64,000 nt of DNA, taken from positions 62,001 through 126,000 of the forward strand of contig NZ_QOHG01000014.1 of NCBI RefSeq assembly GCF_003319125.1, written 5' to 3'. Below, piece after piece: positions 1-12,357 of the stretch; the stretch's first letter is position 1, and each line of letters begins with the position of its first letter. Below the pieces are notes generated by a model. The model made no database searches, was not told the DNA's origin, and saw only the letters and a list, made by a program, of their open reading frames with translations. Source of the DNA: Blastococcus sp. TF02A-26 (GTDB lineage Bacteria > Actinomycetota > Actinomycetes > Mycobacteriales > Geodermatophilaceae). The position numbers were made by a program, and so were the translations under genes.

Positions 1-174
1 CGCCGCGACCGGCGCCCCGAGGGCGTGGGCCGCGTGGGCGACGACGGCGTCCAGATCGGCGTCCCCCACGTGCCCGGTCAGCCGGTGGCCGGCGAGGGCG
101 GCGAGCCGTGCCGGATCGGCGACGGCGCGGGAGACGGACTGCACCTCCGAACGGTAACCGCTCAGCGTCACCAT
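1..174 (-). CDS. Partial N-terminus of a possible GAF-domain regulatory protein
   Basis: An open frame runs from an ATG at 174 off the left edge, giving the first 58 residues only. It starts MVTLSGYRSEV, continues through an alanine-rich helical stretch, and ends in LDAVVAHAAHALGAPVAA. That last segment resembles the first helix and strand of GAF sensor domains in actinobacterial regulators, and this is the only basis for the call. GTG at 171 is an alternative start. The gene is divergent from the oxidoreductase at 260, with an 85-base gap. The function is unproven because the body of the protein lies outside the window. Confidence 0.45.
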   Translation of the reverse strand, partial: MVTLSGYRSEVQSVSRAVADPARLAALAGHRLTGHVGDADLDAVVAHAAHALGAPVAA

Positions 175-259
175 GCACACACGGTCCGACACTGATCCTC
201 GGAAACCGTCCGACTCGTCAGGCGGACCACCGGGCAGGTGCGGGGTGCATGATCGGGAG

Positions 260-1288
260 ATGGACAGCGTGCGCGTCGGCCTGGTCGGATACGGATTCGG
301 CGGTCGCTGGTTCCACGCGCCGCTGCTCGCCTCGGCCCCGGAGATCGACCTCCTCGGCGTGGTGACGAACTCCCCCGAGCGGCGTGCCCTCGTCGCCGCG
401 GACCACCCCGGGCTGGACACGTTCGGCTCGCTGGAGGAACTCGCGGCGGCCGGCGCCGAGGCCGTCGCCATCTCCACGCCGGCCGACACCCACAGCACGG
501 TGACCGACCGCGCCCTGGAACTCGGGCTCGCGGTCGTCTGCGACAAGCCGTTCGCGCTCGACGCCGCGGCCGCCCGGCGCAGCGTCGAGCTCGCCGCCGC
601 CCGGGGCCTGCCCCTGGCGCCGTACCAGAACCGGCGGTGGGACTCCGACTTCCGCACCGTGCGCACGCTGGTCGCCGACGGCCGTCTGGGACGGGTCACC
701 CGCTTCGAGTCGCGGTTCGAGCGGTTCGCGCCGGAGCCCGGTCCGCCGGCCGCAGGGGGCGGGACGCTGCTGGACTTCCACAGCCACCTGGTCGACCAGG
801 CGCTCGTGCTCCTCGGCCCGGTCGCGGCGGTGTACGCCGAGTGGAGGGTGCGCGACAGCGGCCGGGACGACGACGTCTTCGTGGCACTGACCCACGCCGA
901 CGGCGCGCGGTCCCACCTGTGGGGCAGCTGGTCCCAGGGCGCGCCGGGCGACCGGTTCCGCGTCTCGGGCACCGAGGGCGCCTACGTCGTCGGCGGCCCG
1001 ATGGACGGGCAGGAGGCCGCCATCCTGGCCGGCCGCACGCCGGCCGGTGAGGGCGAGCGCTGGGGCGTCGAGCCCCCGGAGCGCTACGGCCGGCTGCGCC
1101 GGGGGGACGACGGGGAGGTCGTGCCGACCGAGCGCGGCCGGTGGGACGTCTTCTACCCCGCCTTCGCCGCGGCGGTCCGCGGCGAGGGCGCCGTGCCGGT
1201 CGACCCGTGGGACGCCGTCGCGACGGCCACGGTGCTGGACGCCGCCCGTCGCAGTGCCACCACGGGCGAGGTCGTCCGGCTGCGCTGA
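260..1288 (+). CDS. Gfo/Idh/MocA family NAD(P)-dependent oxidoreductase
   Basis: A 342-residue cytosolic dehydrogenase of the Gfo/Idh/MocA family, which oxidises or reduces sugars, inositols and related polyols. The N-terminal Rossmann fold has GYGFGG at about residues 10-15. The family CxKP motif appears as CDKPFALD near 94-101, with Lys96 the expected catalytic lysine. The LLDFHSHLVD segment near 170-179 matches the GGxLLDxGxHxxD motif of the substrate domain. The frame is open back to 173, but homology starts at the ATG at 260, which has GGGAG directly in front. The substrate cannot be read from the sequence. It converges on meaA and shares a terminator hairpin with it. Confidence 0.88.
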   Translation: MDSVRVGLVGYGFGGRWFHAPLLASAPEIDLLGVVTNSPERRALVAADHPGLDTFGSLEELAAAGAEAVAISTPADTHSTVTDRALELGLAVVCDKPFALDAAAARRSVELAAARGLPLAPYQNRRWDSDFRTVRTLVADGRLGRVTRFESRFERFAPEPGPPAAGGGTLLDFHSHLVDQALVLLGPVAAVYAEWRVRDSGRDDDVFVALTHADGARSHLWGSWSQGAPGDRFRVSGTEGAYVVGGPMDGQEAAILAGRTPAGEGERWGVEPPERYGRLRRGDDGEVVPTERGRWDVFYPAFAAAVRGEGAVPVDPWDAVATATVLDAARRSATTGEVVRLR

Positions 1289-1301
1289 GCCGGACGACCT
1301 C
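1268..1301. terminator. Bidirectional terminator hairpin between convergent genes
   Basis: A perfect 14-bp inverted repeat (1268-1281 with 1288-1301, 6-base loop) overlaps the stop codon of the oxidoreductase and lies 7 bases past the end of meaA. It can serve both transcripts. No U-tract follows, as is usual in high-GC actinobacteria. Confidence 0.75.
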
Positions 1302-1307
1302 GGAGGC

Positions 1308-3335
1308 TCAGGCGGGCGTCGGCACCCGGTCGCCGGACTCCGCGGGCAGCCCGTTCGCCTCGCGCACGACGTCGACGATCTGGCCCATGATGTCGGTCAG
1401 CCCGAAGTCCTTGGGCGTGAACACCCGGGCGACGCCCTGCTCCCGCAGCCGGCGGGCGTCGCTGTCGGGGACGATCCCGCCGACGACCACCGGGACGTCG
1501 TCGAGGCCGGCCTCGCGCAGACCGCGCAGGACCGCCGGCACGACCTGCAGGTGCGAGCCCGACAGCACCGACAGCCCGATCACGTGCACGTCCTCCTCGA
1601 CGGCGGCCGACACGATCTGGGCGGGCGTGAGCCGGATGCCCTGGTAGACGACCTCGAAGCCGGCGTCCCGGGCGCGCACGGCGATCTGCTCGGCGCCGTT
1701 GGAGTGCCCGTCGAGGCCGGGCTTGCCGACCAGGAACCGCAACCGGCCGCCGAGCTCCTCGCCGGTGGCGCGCACCCGCTCGCGGACGGCGGCCAGGCCC
1801 TCGCCGGCCCCCCCGCCGGTGGCGGCCGCGACCCCGGTGGGCGCGCGGTACTCGCCGAACACCTCGCGCAGCACCCCGGCCCACTCCCCCGTCGTCACAC
1901 CGGCGCGGGCGCACTCGAGGGTGGCCTCCATGAGGTTCTCGTCGGTGCCGGCGACCTGCCGCAGCCGCTCCAGCGCCCGCTGGACCGGCTCGGGGTCGCG
2001 CTCGGCGCGCCACTTCTGCACCGCCTCCTGGGCCGCGTTCTCGACCGCCGGGTCGACGACCATGATCGCGGTGTCGAGGTCGGCGGTGAGCGGGTTGGGC
2101 TCGGTGCTGTCGAACTTGTTGACGCCGACGACCACGTCCTCGCCGCTCTCCATCCGGCGGCGGCGCTCGGCCAGCGAGGCCACGAGCTGGCCCTTCATGT
2201 AGCCGGACTCCACCGCGGCGACCGCGCCGCCCATCTCCTCGACGCGGGCCATCTCCGCACGCGCGCCCTCGACCAGCTCGGCGACCTTGCGCTCGACGAC
2301 GACCGACCCGGTGAAGAGGTCCTCGTACTCGAGCAGGTCGGTCTCGTAGGCGAGCACCTGCTGCAGGCGCAGCGACCACTGCTGGTCCCACGGCCGGGGC
2401 AGGCCGAGCGCCTCGTTCCACGCCGGCAGCTGCACCGCGCGGGCGCGGGCGTCGCGGGACAGGGTGACCGCGAGCATCTCCAGCACGATCCGCTGGACGT
2501 TGTTCTCCGGCTGGGCCTCGGTCAGCCCGAGGGAGTTGACCTGCACGCCGTAGCGGAACCGGCGGTGCTTGGGGTTCTCGACGCCGTAGCGCTCCTTCGT
2601 CAGCTCGTCCCACAGCTGCGTGAAGGCGCGCATCTTGCACATCTCCTCCACGAAGCGGACGCCCGCGTTCACGAAGAAGGAGATCCGCGCGACGACCTCG
2701 CCGAAGGCCTCCTGCGGCACCTGCCCGGAGTCGCGCACCGAGTCCAGGACGGCGATGGCGGTGGAGAGCGCGTAGGCGATCTCCTGCACCGGCGTCGCCC
2801 CGGCCTCCTGCAGGTGGTAGCTGCAGATGTTGGTCGGGTTCCACTTCGGCATGGCCGTCACCGTGTAGGCGACCATGTCGGTGATCAGCCGCATCGAGGG
2901 CCCGGGCGGGAAGACGTAGGTCCCCCGCGACAGGTACTCCTTGATGATGTCGTTCTGGGTCGTGCCGGCCAGCTTGCTGACGTCGTGCCCGTGCTCCTCG
3001 GCGACCGCCTGGTAGAGCGCGAGCAGCCACATCGCGGTGGCGTTGATCGTCATGGACGTGTTCATCTCGTCTAGCGGGATGCCGTCGAACAGCGCCCGCA
3101 TGTCCCCGATGTGCGTCACCGGGACGCCGACCTTGCCGACCTCACCCACGGCGAGCTCGTCGTCCGGGTCGTACCCGGTCTGGGTCGGCAGGTCGAAGGC
3201 GACCGACAGACCGGTCTGGCCCTTGGCCAGGTTCCGGCGGTACAGGGCGTTGGACTCGGCGGGCGAGGAGTGACCCGCGTAGGTGCGCATGACCCAGGGG
3301 CGGTCGCGCTCCTCCGGCGACGAGGGGAACGGCAT
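1308..3335 (-). CDS. meaA: Ethylmalonyl-CoA mutase-type B12-dependent mutase (MeaA)
   Basis: A 675-residue coenzyme-B12-dependent acyl-CoA mutase. The large N-terminal TIM-barrel domain starts near DRPWVMRTYAGH and carries the MeaA-type TGLSVAFDLPTQTGYDPD block. The C-terminal cobalamin-binding domain has the base-off DxHxxG motif as DGHSNG (Asp542, His544), then LSVLSGSH and VVVGG. MeaA enzymes convert ethylmalonyl-CoA to methylsuccinyl-CoA in the ethylmalonyl-CoA pathway for C2 assimilation. Catalytic and cobalamin domains sit on one chain, as in MeaA and unlike two-subunit methylmalonyl-CoA mutase. The adenosyltransferase gene at 5088 can supply its cofactor. There is no Shine-Dalgarno, but a -10 element sits 6 bases before the ATG. 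Isobutyryl-CoA mutase is the main alternative and is less likely from length and sequence. Confidence 0.92.
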   Translation of the reverse strand: MPFPSSPEERDRPWVMRTYAGHSSPAESNALYRRNLAKGQTGLSVAFDLPTQTGYDPDDELAVGEVGKVGVPVTHIGDMRALFDGIPLDEMNTSMTINATAMWLLALYQAVAEEHGHDVSKLAGTTQNDIIKEYLSRGTYVFPPGPSMRLITDMVAYTVTAMPKWNPTNICSYHLQEAGATPVQEIAYALSTAIAVLDSVRDSGQVPQEAFGEVVARISFFVNAGVRFVEEMCKMRAFTQLWDELTKERYGVENPKHRRFRYGVQVNSLGLTEAQPENNVQRIVLEMLAVTLSRDARARAVQLPAWNEALGLPRPWDQQWSLRLQQVLAYETDLLEYEDLFTGSVVVERKVAELVEGARAEMARVEEMGGAVAAVESGYMKGQLVASLAERRRRMESGEDVVVGVNKFDSTEPNPLTADLDTAIMVVDPAVENAAQEAVQKWRAERDPEPVQRALERLRQVAGTDENLMEATLECARAGVTTGEWAGVLREVFGEYRAPTGVAAATGGGAGEGLAAVRERVRATGEELGGRLRFLVGKPGLDGHSNGAEQIAVRARDAGFEVVYQGIRLTPAQIVSAAVEEDVHVIGLSVLSGSHLQVVPAVLRGLREAGLDDVPVVVGGIVPDSDARRLREQGVARVFTPKDFGLTDIMGQIVDVVREANGLPAESGDRVPTPA

Positions 3336-3341
3336 GGAGGG

Positions 3342-3347
3342 AGGATA
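3342..3347 (-). promoter_or_regulatory. Candidate -10 of a leaderless meaA promoter
   Basis: TATCCT on the minus strand ends 6 bases before the meaA ATG. The region just before the ATG is C-rich and has no ribosome-binding site. This fits a transcript starting at or next to the ATG. The -35 is not recognisable. Confidence 0.5.
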
Positions 3348-3428
3348 GGGGGGTTACCGGCCAGTAGCATCCCCGGCCCGGGTGGTGCGACCGGTGGCAC
3401 ACTCGAACGGGGCCGAGAGGAGGCAGCG

Positions 3429-3740
3429 GTGGGGATGCACTACACCGTGGCGCCGGTGGTCGTCTTCGCCGTGCTCGCGCTGCTGGCCCTGTTCATGCGG
3501 TGGGCGTTCGGGACCGGCGACTCGCGCCGACGCCGTCCCGCCGCCCCGTCCGACGACGGCCTGCTGCTCCGGGTGGCCACCGCGTCGAGCCGGGAGTCCG
3601 CCCTCGCGCTGCGCGCGGTGCTGTCCGACGCCGGCATCCGCTCGACCGTCCGCTCCCCCGCGCCGCACCGCGTCGAGGTGCTGGTGTTCCCGGAGGACGC
3701 CGAGCGGGCCCGCAGCCTCGCGGCCACCTTCCCCGGCTGA
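3429..3740 (+). CDS. Small membrane protein with a DUF2007-like domain
   Basis: A 103-residue protein. An N-terminal transmembrane helix (about residues 6-22, VVFAVLALLALF core) is followed by a short arginine-rich linker. The small soluble domain LLLRVATASSRESALALRAVLSDAG resembles the DUF2007 putative signal-transducing domain, which is common but uncharacterised in actinobacteria. The GTG at 3429 is preferred because GAGAGGAGG lies at the right distance; the ATG at 3435 would be too far from it. TAGCAT at 3365-3370 is a possible -10. The gene is divergent from meaA and ends 4 bases from the murA stop. Confidence 0.72.
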   Translation: MGMHYTVAPVVVFAVLALLALFMRWAFGTGDSRRRRPAAPSDDGLLLRVATASSRESALALRAVLSDAGIRSTVRSPAPHRVEVLVFPEDAERARSLAATFPG

Positions 3741-3744
3741 GCGG

Positions 3745-5028
3745 CTACTGGGCCGGCCGGGTCACCCGCTCGATCGTCGCGCCGAGCCCGCGCAGCTGGT
3801 CGACGAAGTCGGGGTAGCCGCGGTCGACGTGGTGCACCTCGGCCACCTCGGTGACGCCGTCGGACACCAGGCCGGCGAGCACCAGGCCCGCGCCGGCCCG
3901 GATGTCGGTGGCCTGCACCGGCGCGCTGGACAGCCGCTCCCGGCCCCGGACGACGGCGTGGTGACCGTCGATCCGCACGTGCGCCCCGAGCCGCACCAGC
4001 TCGTTGACGAACATGAACCGACCCTCGAACACGTTCTCGGTGATGAGCGCCGTCCCCGAGGACACCGCGGCCAGCGCGACCGCCATCGGCTGCAGGTCGG
4101 TCGGGAAGCCGGGGAACGGCAGGGTGACGACGTCGACGCAGCGCGGGCGGTCGGCCATCGCGACCCGCAGCCCGTCGGGCACCACCTCGACCGTGGCCCC
4201 GGCGTCGACCAGCTTGTCCAGCGCGACGGTCAGGTGCTCGGGCACCGCCCGCTCGATGACGACGTCGCCCCGGGTCATCACCGCGCCGATCGCCCACGTC
4301 CCGGCGACGATCCGGTCGGTGACGGTCGTGTACGAGACCGGGTGCATGGCGGTCACGCCCTCGACGGTGATCGTCGAGGTGCCGGCGCCGTCGATGCGGG
4401 CGCCCATGGCGTTGAGCATCGCGCAGAGGTCGGCGATCTCCGGCTCCCGTGCGGCGTTGTCGACGACGGTCGTCCCCTGGGCCAGCACCGCCGCCATCAC
4501 GAGGTTCTCGGTGGCGCCCACCGACGGGAAGTCCAGCCAGATCGTCGTCCCCACCAGGCGGGGCGCGGTGGCGACGAGGAAGCCGTGCTCGCTGTCGATG
4601 GTGGCGCCGAGCCGCTCCAGGCCGGAGATGTGCATGTCCAGGCCGCGGGAGCCGATCGCGTCGCCGCCGGGCAGCGCGACGCGGGCGCTACCGCACCGGG
4701 CGACCAGCGGGCCGAGCACGCTGATCGAGGCACGCATCTTGCGCACCAGGTCGTAGTCGGTCTCCGTGCCCGGCTGCTCGGGGACGTCGATGGTGACCCG
4801 GCCGCCACCGCCGGTGCCGGGCATCCGCTCGTAGGTGACGCCGCAGCCCAGCCGCCGCAGGACCTCGCTCATGATCGCGACGTCCAGGATGTCGGGGACC
4901 TCGTCGATGGTGGTCCGGCCGGGCGCGAGCAGCGCGGCCGCCATGAGCTTGAGGGCGCTGTTCTTGGCCCCGGTCACCCGGACCCGCCCGGCGAGCGCGG
5001 TACCGCCGGTGACCTCGAAGCACTCCAC
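3745..5028 (-). CDS. murA: UDP-N-acetylglucosamine 1-carboxyvinyltransferase MurA, fosfomycin-insensitive type
   Basis: A 427-residue enzyme for the first committed step of peptidoglycan synthesis, transfer of enolpyruvate from PEP to UDP-GlcNAc in the cytosol. Family blocks include [16 protein letters not shown] at the N-terminus and the catalytic loop [20 protein letters not shown]. The loop residue that is Cys115 in E. coli, the target of fosfomycin, is Asp123 here. The same Cys-to-Asp change makes mycobacterial MurA naturally resistant. The start is GTG at 5028, with a TAGGGT -10 six bases upstream and no ribosome site, so the gene is probably leaderless. It is divergent from pduO, the neighbourhood seen in M. 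tuberculosis (Rv1314c-Rv1315). Confidence 0.96.
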   Translation of the reverse strand: MECFEVTGGTALAGRVRVTGAKNSALKLMAAALLAPGRTTIDEVPDILDVAIMSEVLRRLGCGVTYERMPGTGGGGRVTIDVPEQPGTETDYDLVRKMRASISVLGPLVARCGSARVALPGGDAIGSRGLDMHISGLERLGATIDSEHGFLVATAPRLVGTTIWLDFPSVGATENLVMAAVLAQGTTVVDNAAREPEIADLCAMLNAMGARIDGAGTSTITVEGVTAMHPVSYTTVTDRIVAGTWAIGAVMTRGDVVIERAVPEHLTVALDKLVDAGATVEVVPDGLRVAMADRPRCVDVVTLPFPGFPTDLQPMAVALAAVSSGTALITENVFEGRFMFVNELVRLGAHVRIDGHHAVVRGRERLSSAPVQATDIRAGAGLVLAGLVSDGVTEVAEVHHVDRGYPDFVDQLRGLGATIERVTRPAQ

Positions 5029-5034
5029 GTGATC

Positions 5035-5040
5035 ACCCTA
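5035..5040 (-). promoter_or_regulatory. Candidate -10 of a leaderless murA promoter
   Basis: TAGGGT (minus strand) ends 6 bases before the GTG start of murA. This is the spacing expected if transcription begins at the start codon. Confidence 0.5.
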
Positions 5041-5074
5041 CGGCGGCTCGCGACCACCCGTCGGGGCGCGCGCT

Positions 5075-5080
5075 TAGGCT
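5075..5080 (+). promoter_or_regulatory. Candidate -10 of a leaderless pduO promoter
   Basis: TAGGCT ends 7 bases before the ATG at 5088. No ribosome-binding site is present. Together with the murA -10 it forms a divergent promoter pair inside about 60 bases. Confidence 0.5.
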
Positions 5081-5087
5081 CTGCCGC

Positions 5088-5660
5088 ATGACCGTCCGGC
5101 TGACCCGCATCTACACCCGCACCGGTGACGCGGGGCAGACCCACCTCGGCGACATGAGCCGGGTGGCCAAGACCGACCCGCGGCTGGTCGCCTACGCCGA
5201 CGTGGACGAGACCAACAGCGTGCTCGGCGTGGCCCTGGCACTGGGCAGCCCGCCCGAGGACCTCGCGGTGCTGCTGCGCGGCGTGCAGAACGACCTGTTC
5301 GACGTCGGGGCCGACCTGTCGACGCCGATCGTGCCGGACCCGGCGCACCCGCCGCTGCGGGTCACCGCGGAGTACACCGCGCGGCTGGAGGCGGCCTGCG
5401 ACGAGCACAACGAGCGGCTCGCGGCGCTGACCAGCTTCATCCTCCCCGGCGGCACCCCGCTGGGGGCGCTGCTGCACCAGGCCCGAACGGTGGCCCGCCG
5501 GGCGGAGCGCAGCGTCTGGGCGCTGCTGCAGGCCGACCCGGACCGGACGAACCCGGAGACCGCCCGCTACCTCAACCGGCTGTCGGACCTGCTCTTCATC
5601 CTCGCCCGGGTCGCCAACCCCGGCGGCGACGTCCTCTGGCAGCCCGGCGGCGGGCGCTAG
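5088..5660 (+). CDS. pduO: PduO-type ATP:cob(I)alamin adenosyltransferase
   Basis: A 190-residue trimeric enzyme that transfers the adenosyl group of ATP to cob(I)alamin, making adenosylcobalamin. The N-terminal ATP-binding signature is TRTGDAGQTHLGDMSRVAKTD (residues 10-30). The later RRAERSVWALL and YLNRLSDLLFILAR helices carry the conserved R-x-x-E and N-R-L-S-D residues of the family. Full family length. In this window its obvious client is the B12 enzyme MeaA. The gene lies between murA and the DUF2550 gene, as Rv1314c does in M. tuberculosis. Confidence 0.94.
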   Translation: MTVRLTRIYTRTGDAGQTHLGDMSRVAKTDPRLVAYADVDETNSVLGVALALGSPPEDLAVLLRGVQNDLFDVGADLSTPIVPDPAHPPLRVTAEYTARLEAACDEHNERLAALTSFILPGGTPLGALLHQARTVARRAERSVWALLQADPDRTNPETARYLNRLSDLLFILARVANPGGDVLWQPGGGR

Positions 5661-5678
5661 GTCCCCGGCGGGCCGGAC

Positions 5679-6080
5679 TCAGCGTCCGCGGGGGGCCGAC
5701 TCCACCCAGGACAGGAACCCGGTCACCGTCGACGGGTCCATCGCGAGGTCCCGCGGTCCGGCGGCGGTCGAGCACGAGAGGACGACGACGTCCTCGGGGA
5801 GCGCGACATCGTCGCGCCCGGCCGCGCGCCGTCCCTCGATCTGGAGCTCGGCCCGGCACAGCCGGTGCTGAGGGCGGACCGACAGGGAGATGGCGCGGTA
5901 CCAGAGCAGCGCGTCTCCGCCGTACCAGGCGACGCCCACCGACCAGCGCGACGAGCCCCCGGGCCGCAGCCACATGGTGACCGCGCCGAGGCCGGAGAGC
6001 AGGAATCTCCGGCGCAGCAGGAACGCCACGACCAGGACGAGCAGCAGCACCCCGACCAGCACCAGGAGGGCGGTGGTCAT
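5679..6080 (-). CDS. DUF2550 family membrane-anchored protein
   Basis: A 133-residue protein with one strong N-terminal membrane helix (TALLVLVGVLLLVLVVAFLL, residues 2-21) and a basic RRR stop-transfer. A soluble domain rich in Trp and Arg follows (SVGVAWYGGDALLWYR). This matches the DUF2550 family that follows atpC in mycobacteria (Rv1312). The function is unknown. The ATG at 6080 is chosen because it immediately precedes the helix. It lies 49 bases downstream of atpC, probably in the same transcript. Confidence 0.82.
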   Translation of the reverse strand: MTTALLVLVGVLLLVLVVAFLLRRRFLLSGLGAVTMWLRPGGSSRWSVGVAWYGGDALLWYRAISLSVRPQHRLCRAELQIEGRRAAGRDDVALPEDVVVLSCSTAAGPRDLAMDPSTVTGFLSWVESAPRGR

Positions 6081-6129
6081 GGGGCCCGTTCCGGGAGCCG
6101 GGGGTGCGGTGCGACGTCCGGCAGGGAGC

Positions 6130-6519
6130 TCAGGCCTCCTGGCCGGCGGCGCGCAGCCGGCTCTGGGCCCGCCGGGCCGCGGCCAGCGCCTCGGGGTCGT
6201 CGCCCTCGGACTCGGCGCGGCGCAGGGCCTCGCGGGCCCGCTCGACGTCGATCTCGCGGGAGATCTCCGCCGTCTCGGCGAGGATCGAGACCCCCTGCTG
6301 CGACACGGAGAGGAAGCCACCGTGCGCGGCGACGACCAGGTCCTCGCCCTCGGTGGTGCGGATGGTGACGACGCCACCGTCGGCCAGCTGACCCAGGAGC
6401 GGCGCGTGTCCGGGCAGGACGCCGAGCTCACCCTCGGTGGTGCGGGCGATGACCATGCTCGCCTCGCCGGACCAGATCGTCCGCTCGACGGCCACCAACT
6501 CGACCTGCAGGGTCGCCAC
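6130..6519 (-). CDS. atpC: F1Fo ATP synthase epsilon subunit AtpC
   Basis: A 129-residue epsilon subunit, part of the central stalk and an inhibitory brake on the F1 motor. The beta-sandwich domain carries [14 protein letters not shown] and [14 protein letters not shown], followed by the C-terminal helical region. The start is GTG at 6519 with GAGGAG a few bases upstream. The frame is open further but the extra residues are not homologous. It is unusual in not following atpD directly: about 830 bases with another gene and a terminator-like hairpin lie between them. A -10-like TAGAGT at 6597-6602 could give it its own promoter. Confidence 0.93.
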   Translation of the reverse strand: MATLQVELVAVERTIWSGEASMVIARTTEGELGVLPGHAPLLGQLADGGVVTIRTTEGEDLVVAAHGGFLSVSQQGVSILAETAEISREIDVERAREALRRAESEGDDPEALAAARRAQSRLRAAGQEA

Positions 6520-6596
6520 GTCACTCCTCGGGGTGCACCGCCAGGAGGCGGCCAACGGGCGCCGGTCCCGGAGGGACACGGCGACGGGTCACGGCC

Positions 6597-6602
6597 ACTC
6601 TA
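6597..6602 (-). promoter_or_regulatory. Candidate -10 element upstream of atpC
   Basis: TAGAGT on the minus strand lies about 78 bases before the atpC GTG, in the gap after the inserted gene. The -35 position (about 6620-6625) is poor. It is a candidate only, but it would let atpC and the DUF2550 gene be transcribed despite the hairpin behind atpD. Confidence 0.35.
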
Positions 6603-6616
6603 ACGGCGCGGCCGAC

Positions 6617-6658
6617 ACGCCCGGACGCCGCCCGCCCCGCTGCCACCCGACCGGGCGT
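6617..6658 (-). terminator. Weak hairpin at the end of the gene inserted before atpC
   Basis: An 8-bp inverted repeat (6617-6624 with 6651-6658) with a 26-base loop begins at the stop codon of the inserted gene. The long loop makes it a weak terminator candidate. Confidence 0.3.
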
Positions 6659-7221
6659 CAGCCGATCCGCGCCCAGGTGCCGCAGCCGTCCGTCGAGAAG
6701 GCGACGTCCGACCCCGAGATCGTCACCGCAGCGTCGGCCGTCCCGAGGCCGTCGCTGATCAGGTCCCCGAAGTCCCCTGACAGGCCGGACAGCCGCTCCC
6801 GGTAGCAGAGCTCGCCCGGGTCCTGTGCCCGGTAGGTGCCGGGCGCGACCTCGGACCCCACCATGGGGATGCCGTCACCGGAGATGCTCCCGTCGACCGC
6901 CTGCCGCTCCAGCACCGTCACGGCATCCTCCCGGGCGGCCACGGCTGCCTCGCGGCCGTCCAGGTCGGCGGAGCGGGCGTCGAGGTCGGCGACCGTGGCG
7001 GCGCTCCGCGGCGACCTCCGCCCCGGGCACCCACGGCCAGTGCGCACACGGAGACGGCGGTGACGACGAGGCCCCGGTGGCGGGAGGACGGGTGCGGCCC
7101 AGCCGGACGCTCCCGGCCCCGCCGGGGTCCCGTGCGGGGACCGGACGGCGTCCCCGCCGGCCGACGCGTCCTGCGCCCCCGGCCGGCGCCAGGCGTCGTC
7201 GTGTCCCGGTGCGTCGTCCAC
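6658..7221 (-). CDS. Hypothetical secreted-type protein between atpD and atpC, possibly frameshifted
   Basis: The frame from GTG at 7221 (a GAGGG-type ribosome site lies upstream) gives 187 residues. The last part, residues about 95-187, has a coiled coil (VADLDARSADLDGREAAVA) and a domain GIPMVGSEVAPGTYRA...CYRERLSGLSGDF...VTISGSDVAF...GCGTWARI. That pattern recurs in small actinobacterial lipoproteins and membrane proteins. The expected membrane helix is absent from this frame but is present in the +1 frame at about 7024-7080 (GLVVTAVSVCALAV), so two compensating frameshifts or sequence errors are likely. The function is unknown. It does not belong to the ATP synthase. Confidence 0.55.
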   Translation of the reverse strand: MDDAPGHDDAWRRPGAQDASAGGDAVRSPHGTPAGPGASGWAAPVLPPPGPRRHRRLRVRTGRGCPGRRSPRSAATVADLDARSADLDGREAAVAAREDAVTVLERQAVDGSISGDGIPMVGSEVAPGTYRAQDPGELCYRERLSGLSGDFGDLISDGLGTADAAVTISGSDVAFSTDGCGTWARIG

Positions 7222-7300
7222 CCGTGCCCTCGCTCTCCCGGCGGCCACCCTGACCGCCCGGTGCATCCTCGACGAGCGGAACCGAGGGGTCCGGGAACGA

Positions 7301-7337
7301 CGACGGCCGGGACCCCCATGGGGGATCCCGGCCGTCG
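7301..7337 (-). terminator. Strong terminator hairpin behind atpD
   Basis: Outer arms 7301-7312 and 7326-7337 are perfectly complementary (12 bp). Inner CCCCC/GGGGG arms extend the stem to about 17 bp with one unpaired base and an AT loop. The hairpin begins 16 bases after the atpD stop and should reduce or end transcription before atpC. Confidence 0.72.
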
Positions 7338-7353
7338 CGACCGTTCGGGCGGG

Positions 7354-9787
<2,434 letters not shown>

Positions 9788-9790
9788 CGG

Positions 9791-11422
<1,632 letters not shown>

Positions 11423-11484
11423 GGCTCGCGTCCTCTTCCCTGCGGGTCGTGTCAGTGTTGCGGGCTGGTGGGGGTGGCGGTCGA

Positions 11485-12357
11485 TCAGCCGACGAGGCGG
11501 CGGCCGGCCTCGTCGAGGCGGCGCAGGACGCTCCCGTCGATGACCTCGTCACCGACGCGGATGACCAGGCCCCCGAGAACGGCGGGGTCGACGGTCACCT
11601 GCAGCCCGATGGCGCGGCCGTAGACCCGGCCGAGCACGTCGGCCAGCCGCTGCTCCTGCGTCGCGGTGAGCGGGGCGGCGGCGGTGACGTGGGCGACCGA
11701 CTGACCGCGGCGGCGCGAGGCCACCTCGGAGAGCCGCTCGATCGCCGTCTCCGCGTTGGCAACGGTGGGCCGGGTCAGGTGGTTCCGCAGCAGCTGCTCG
11801 GTGATCGGGCTGACCCGGCCGGCCAGCAGCCGGTCGAGGAGCGCGCTCTTGCCGGCAGCGGGGGCGCTGCGGTCGCTCAGGATGCGGGTCAGCTCGGGGT
11901 CGCCGGCGACGATGCGGCCGAAGCGGAAGAGCTCGTCCTCCACGCCCTCCAGCTCGCCGCGCACGTCGGCGGCGTCGAGCGCCGCCTCGGTGGCGAGGGT
12001 CTCGGCCGCCTCGATGAGGTCGAACGGCCGCGACCAGCGCTGCCGGGCGAGCGTCTCGACGAGGTCGAGCGCCGGGCCGGAGACCTTGCCGGCGAACAGC
12101 CGCTGCGCCAGGGCGGCGCGGTCGGCCGGCTTGCCCGCCGGGTCCGACAGCGCGCGCCGCAGCGACGGCTGGGCGTCGAGCAGACGGGCCACGGCGAAGA
12201 GCTCGTCGGCCAGGCCGACGAGGTCCTCCGCGGTGACCGCGCGCGGCTGACCGGTCACCCGGTCGCGCGCCCGCTCGAGCAGACCCGACGCCGGCCGGGT
12301 CAGCTCGCCGAGGCGCTCGCGTGCCTCGGCGATGGCTGCGCGACTGGCGGCGTCCAT
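11485..12357 (-). CDS. atpH: F1Fo ATP synthase delta subunit AtpH
   Basis: A 290-residue delta (OSCP) subunit linking F1 to the peripheral stalk. The C-terminal OSCP-type domain has [24 protein letters not shown] and a [20 protein letters not shown] strand pair. The N-terminal part is a helical bundle. It is about 110 residues longer than E. coli delta (177), in the range of Streptomyces AtpH (about 270). Its ATG overlaps the atpF stop by one base, indicating translational coupling. Confidence 0.95.
   Translation of the reverse strand: MDAASRAAIAEARERLGELTRPASGLLERARDRVTGQPRAVTAEDLVGLADELFAVARLLDAQPSLRRALSDPAGKPADRAALAQRLFAGKVSGPALDLVETLARQRWSRPFDLIEAAETLATEAALDAADVRGELEGVEDELFRFGRIVAGDPELTRILSDRSAPAAGKSALLDRLLAGRVSPITEQLLRNHLTRPTVANAETAIERLSEVASRRRGQSVAHVTAAAPLTATQEQRLADVLGRVYGRAIGLQVTVDPAVLGGLVIRVGDEVIDGSVLRRLDEAGRRLVG

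Noticed and set aside
3336-5087. Cobalamin riboswitch for meaA or pduO
   Set aside because: Both genes appear leaderless and the intergenic gaps (93 and 59 bases) are too short for the roughly 200-base B12 riboswitch. No B12-box was seen.
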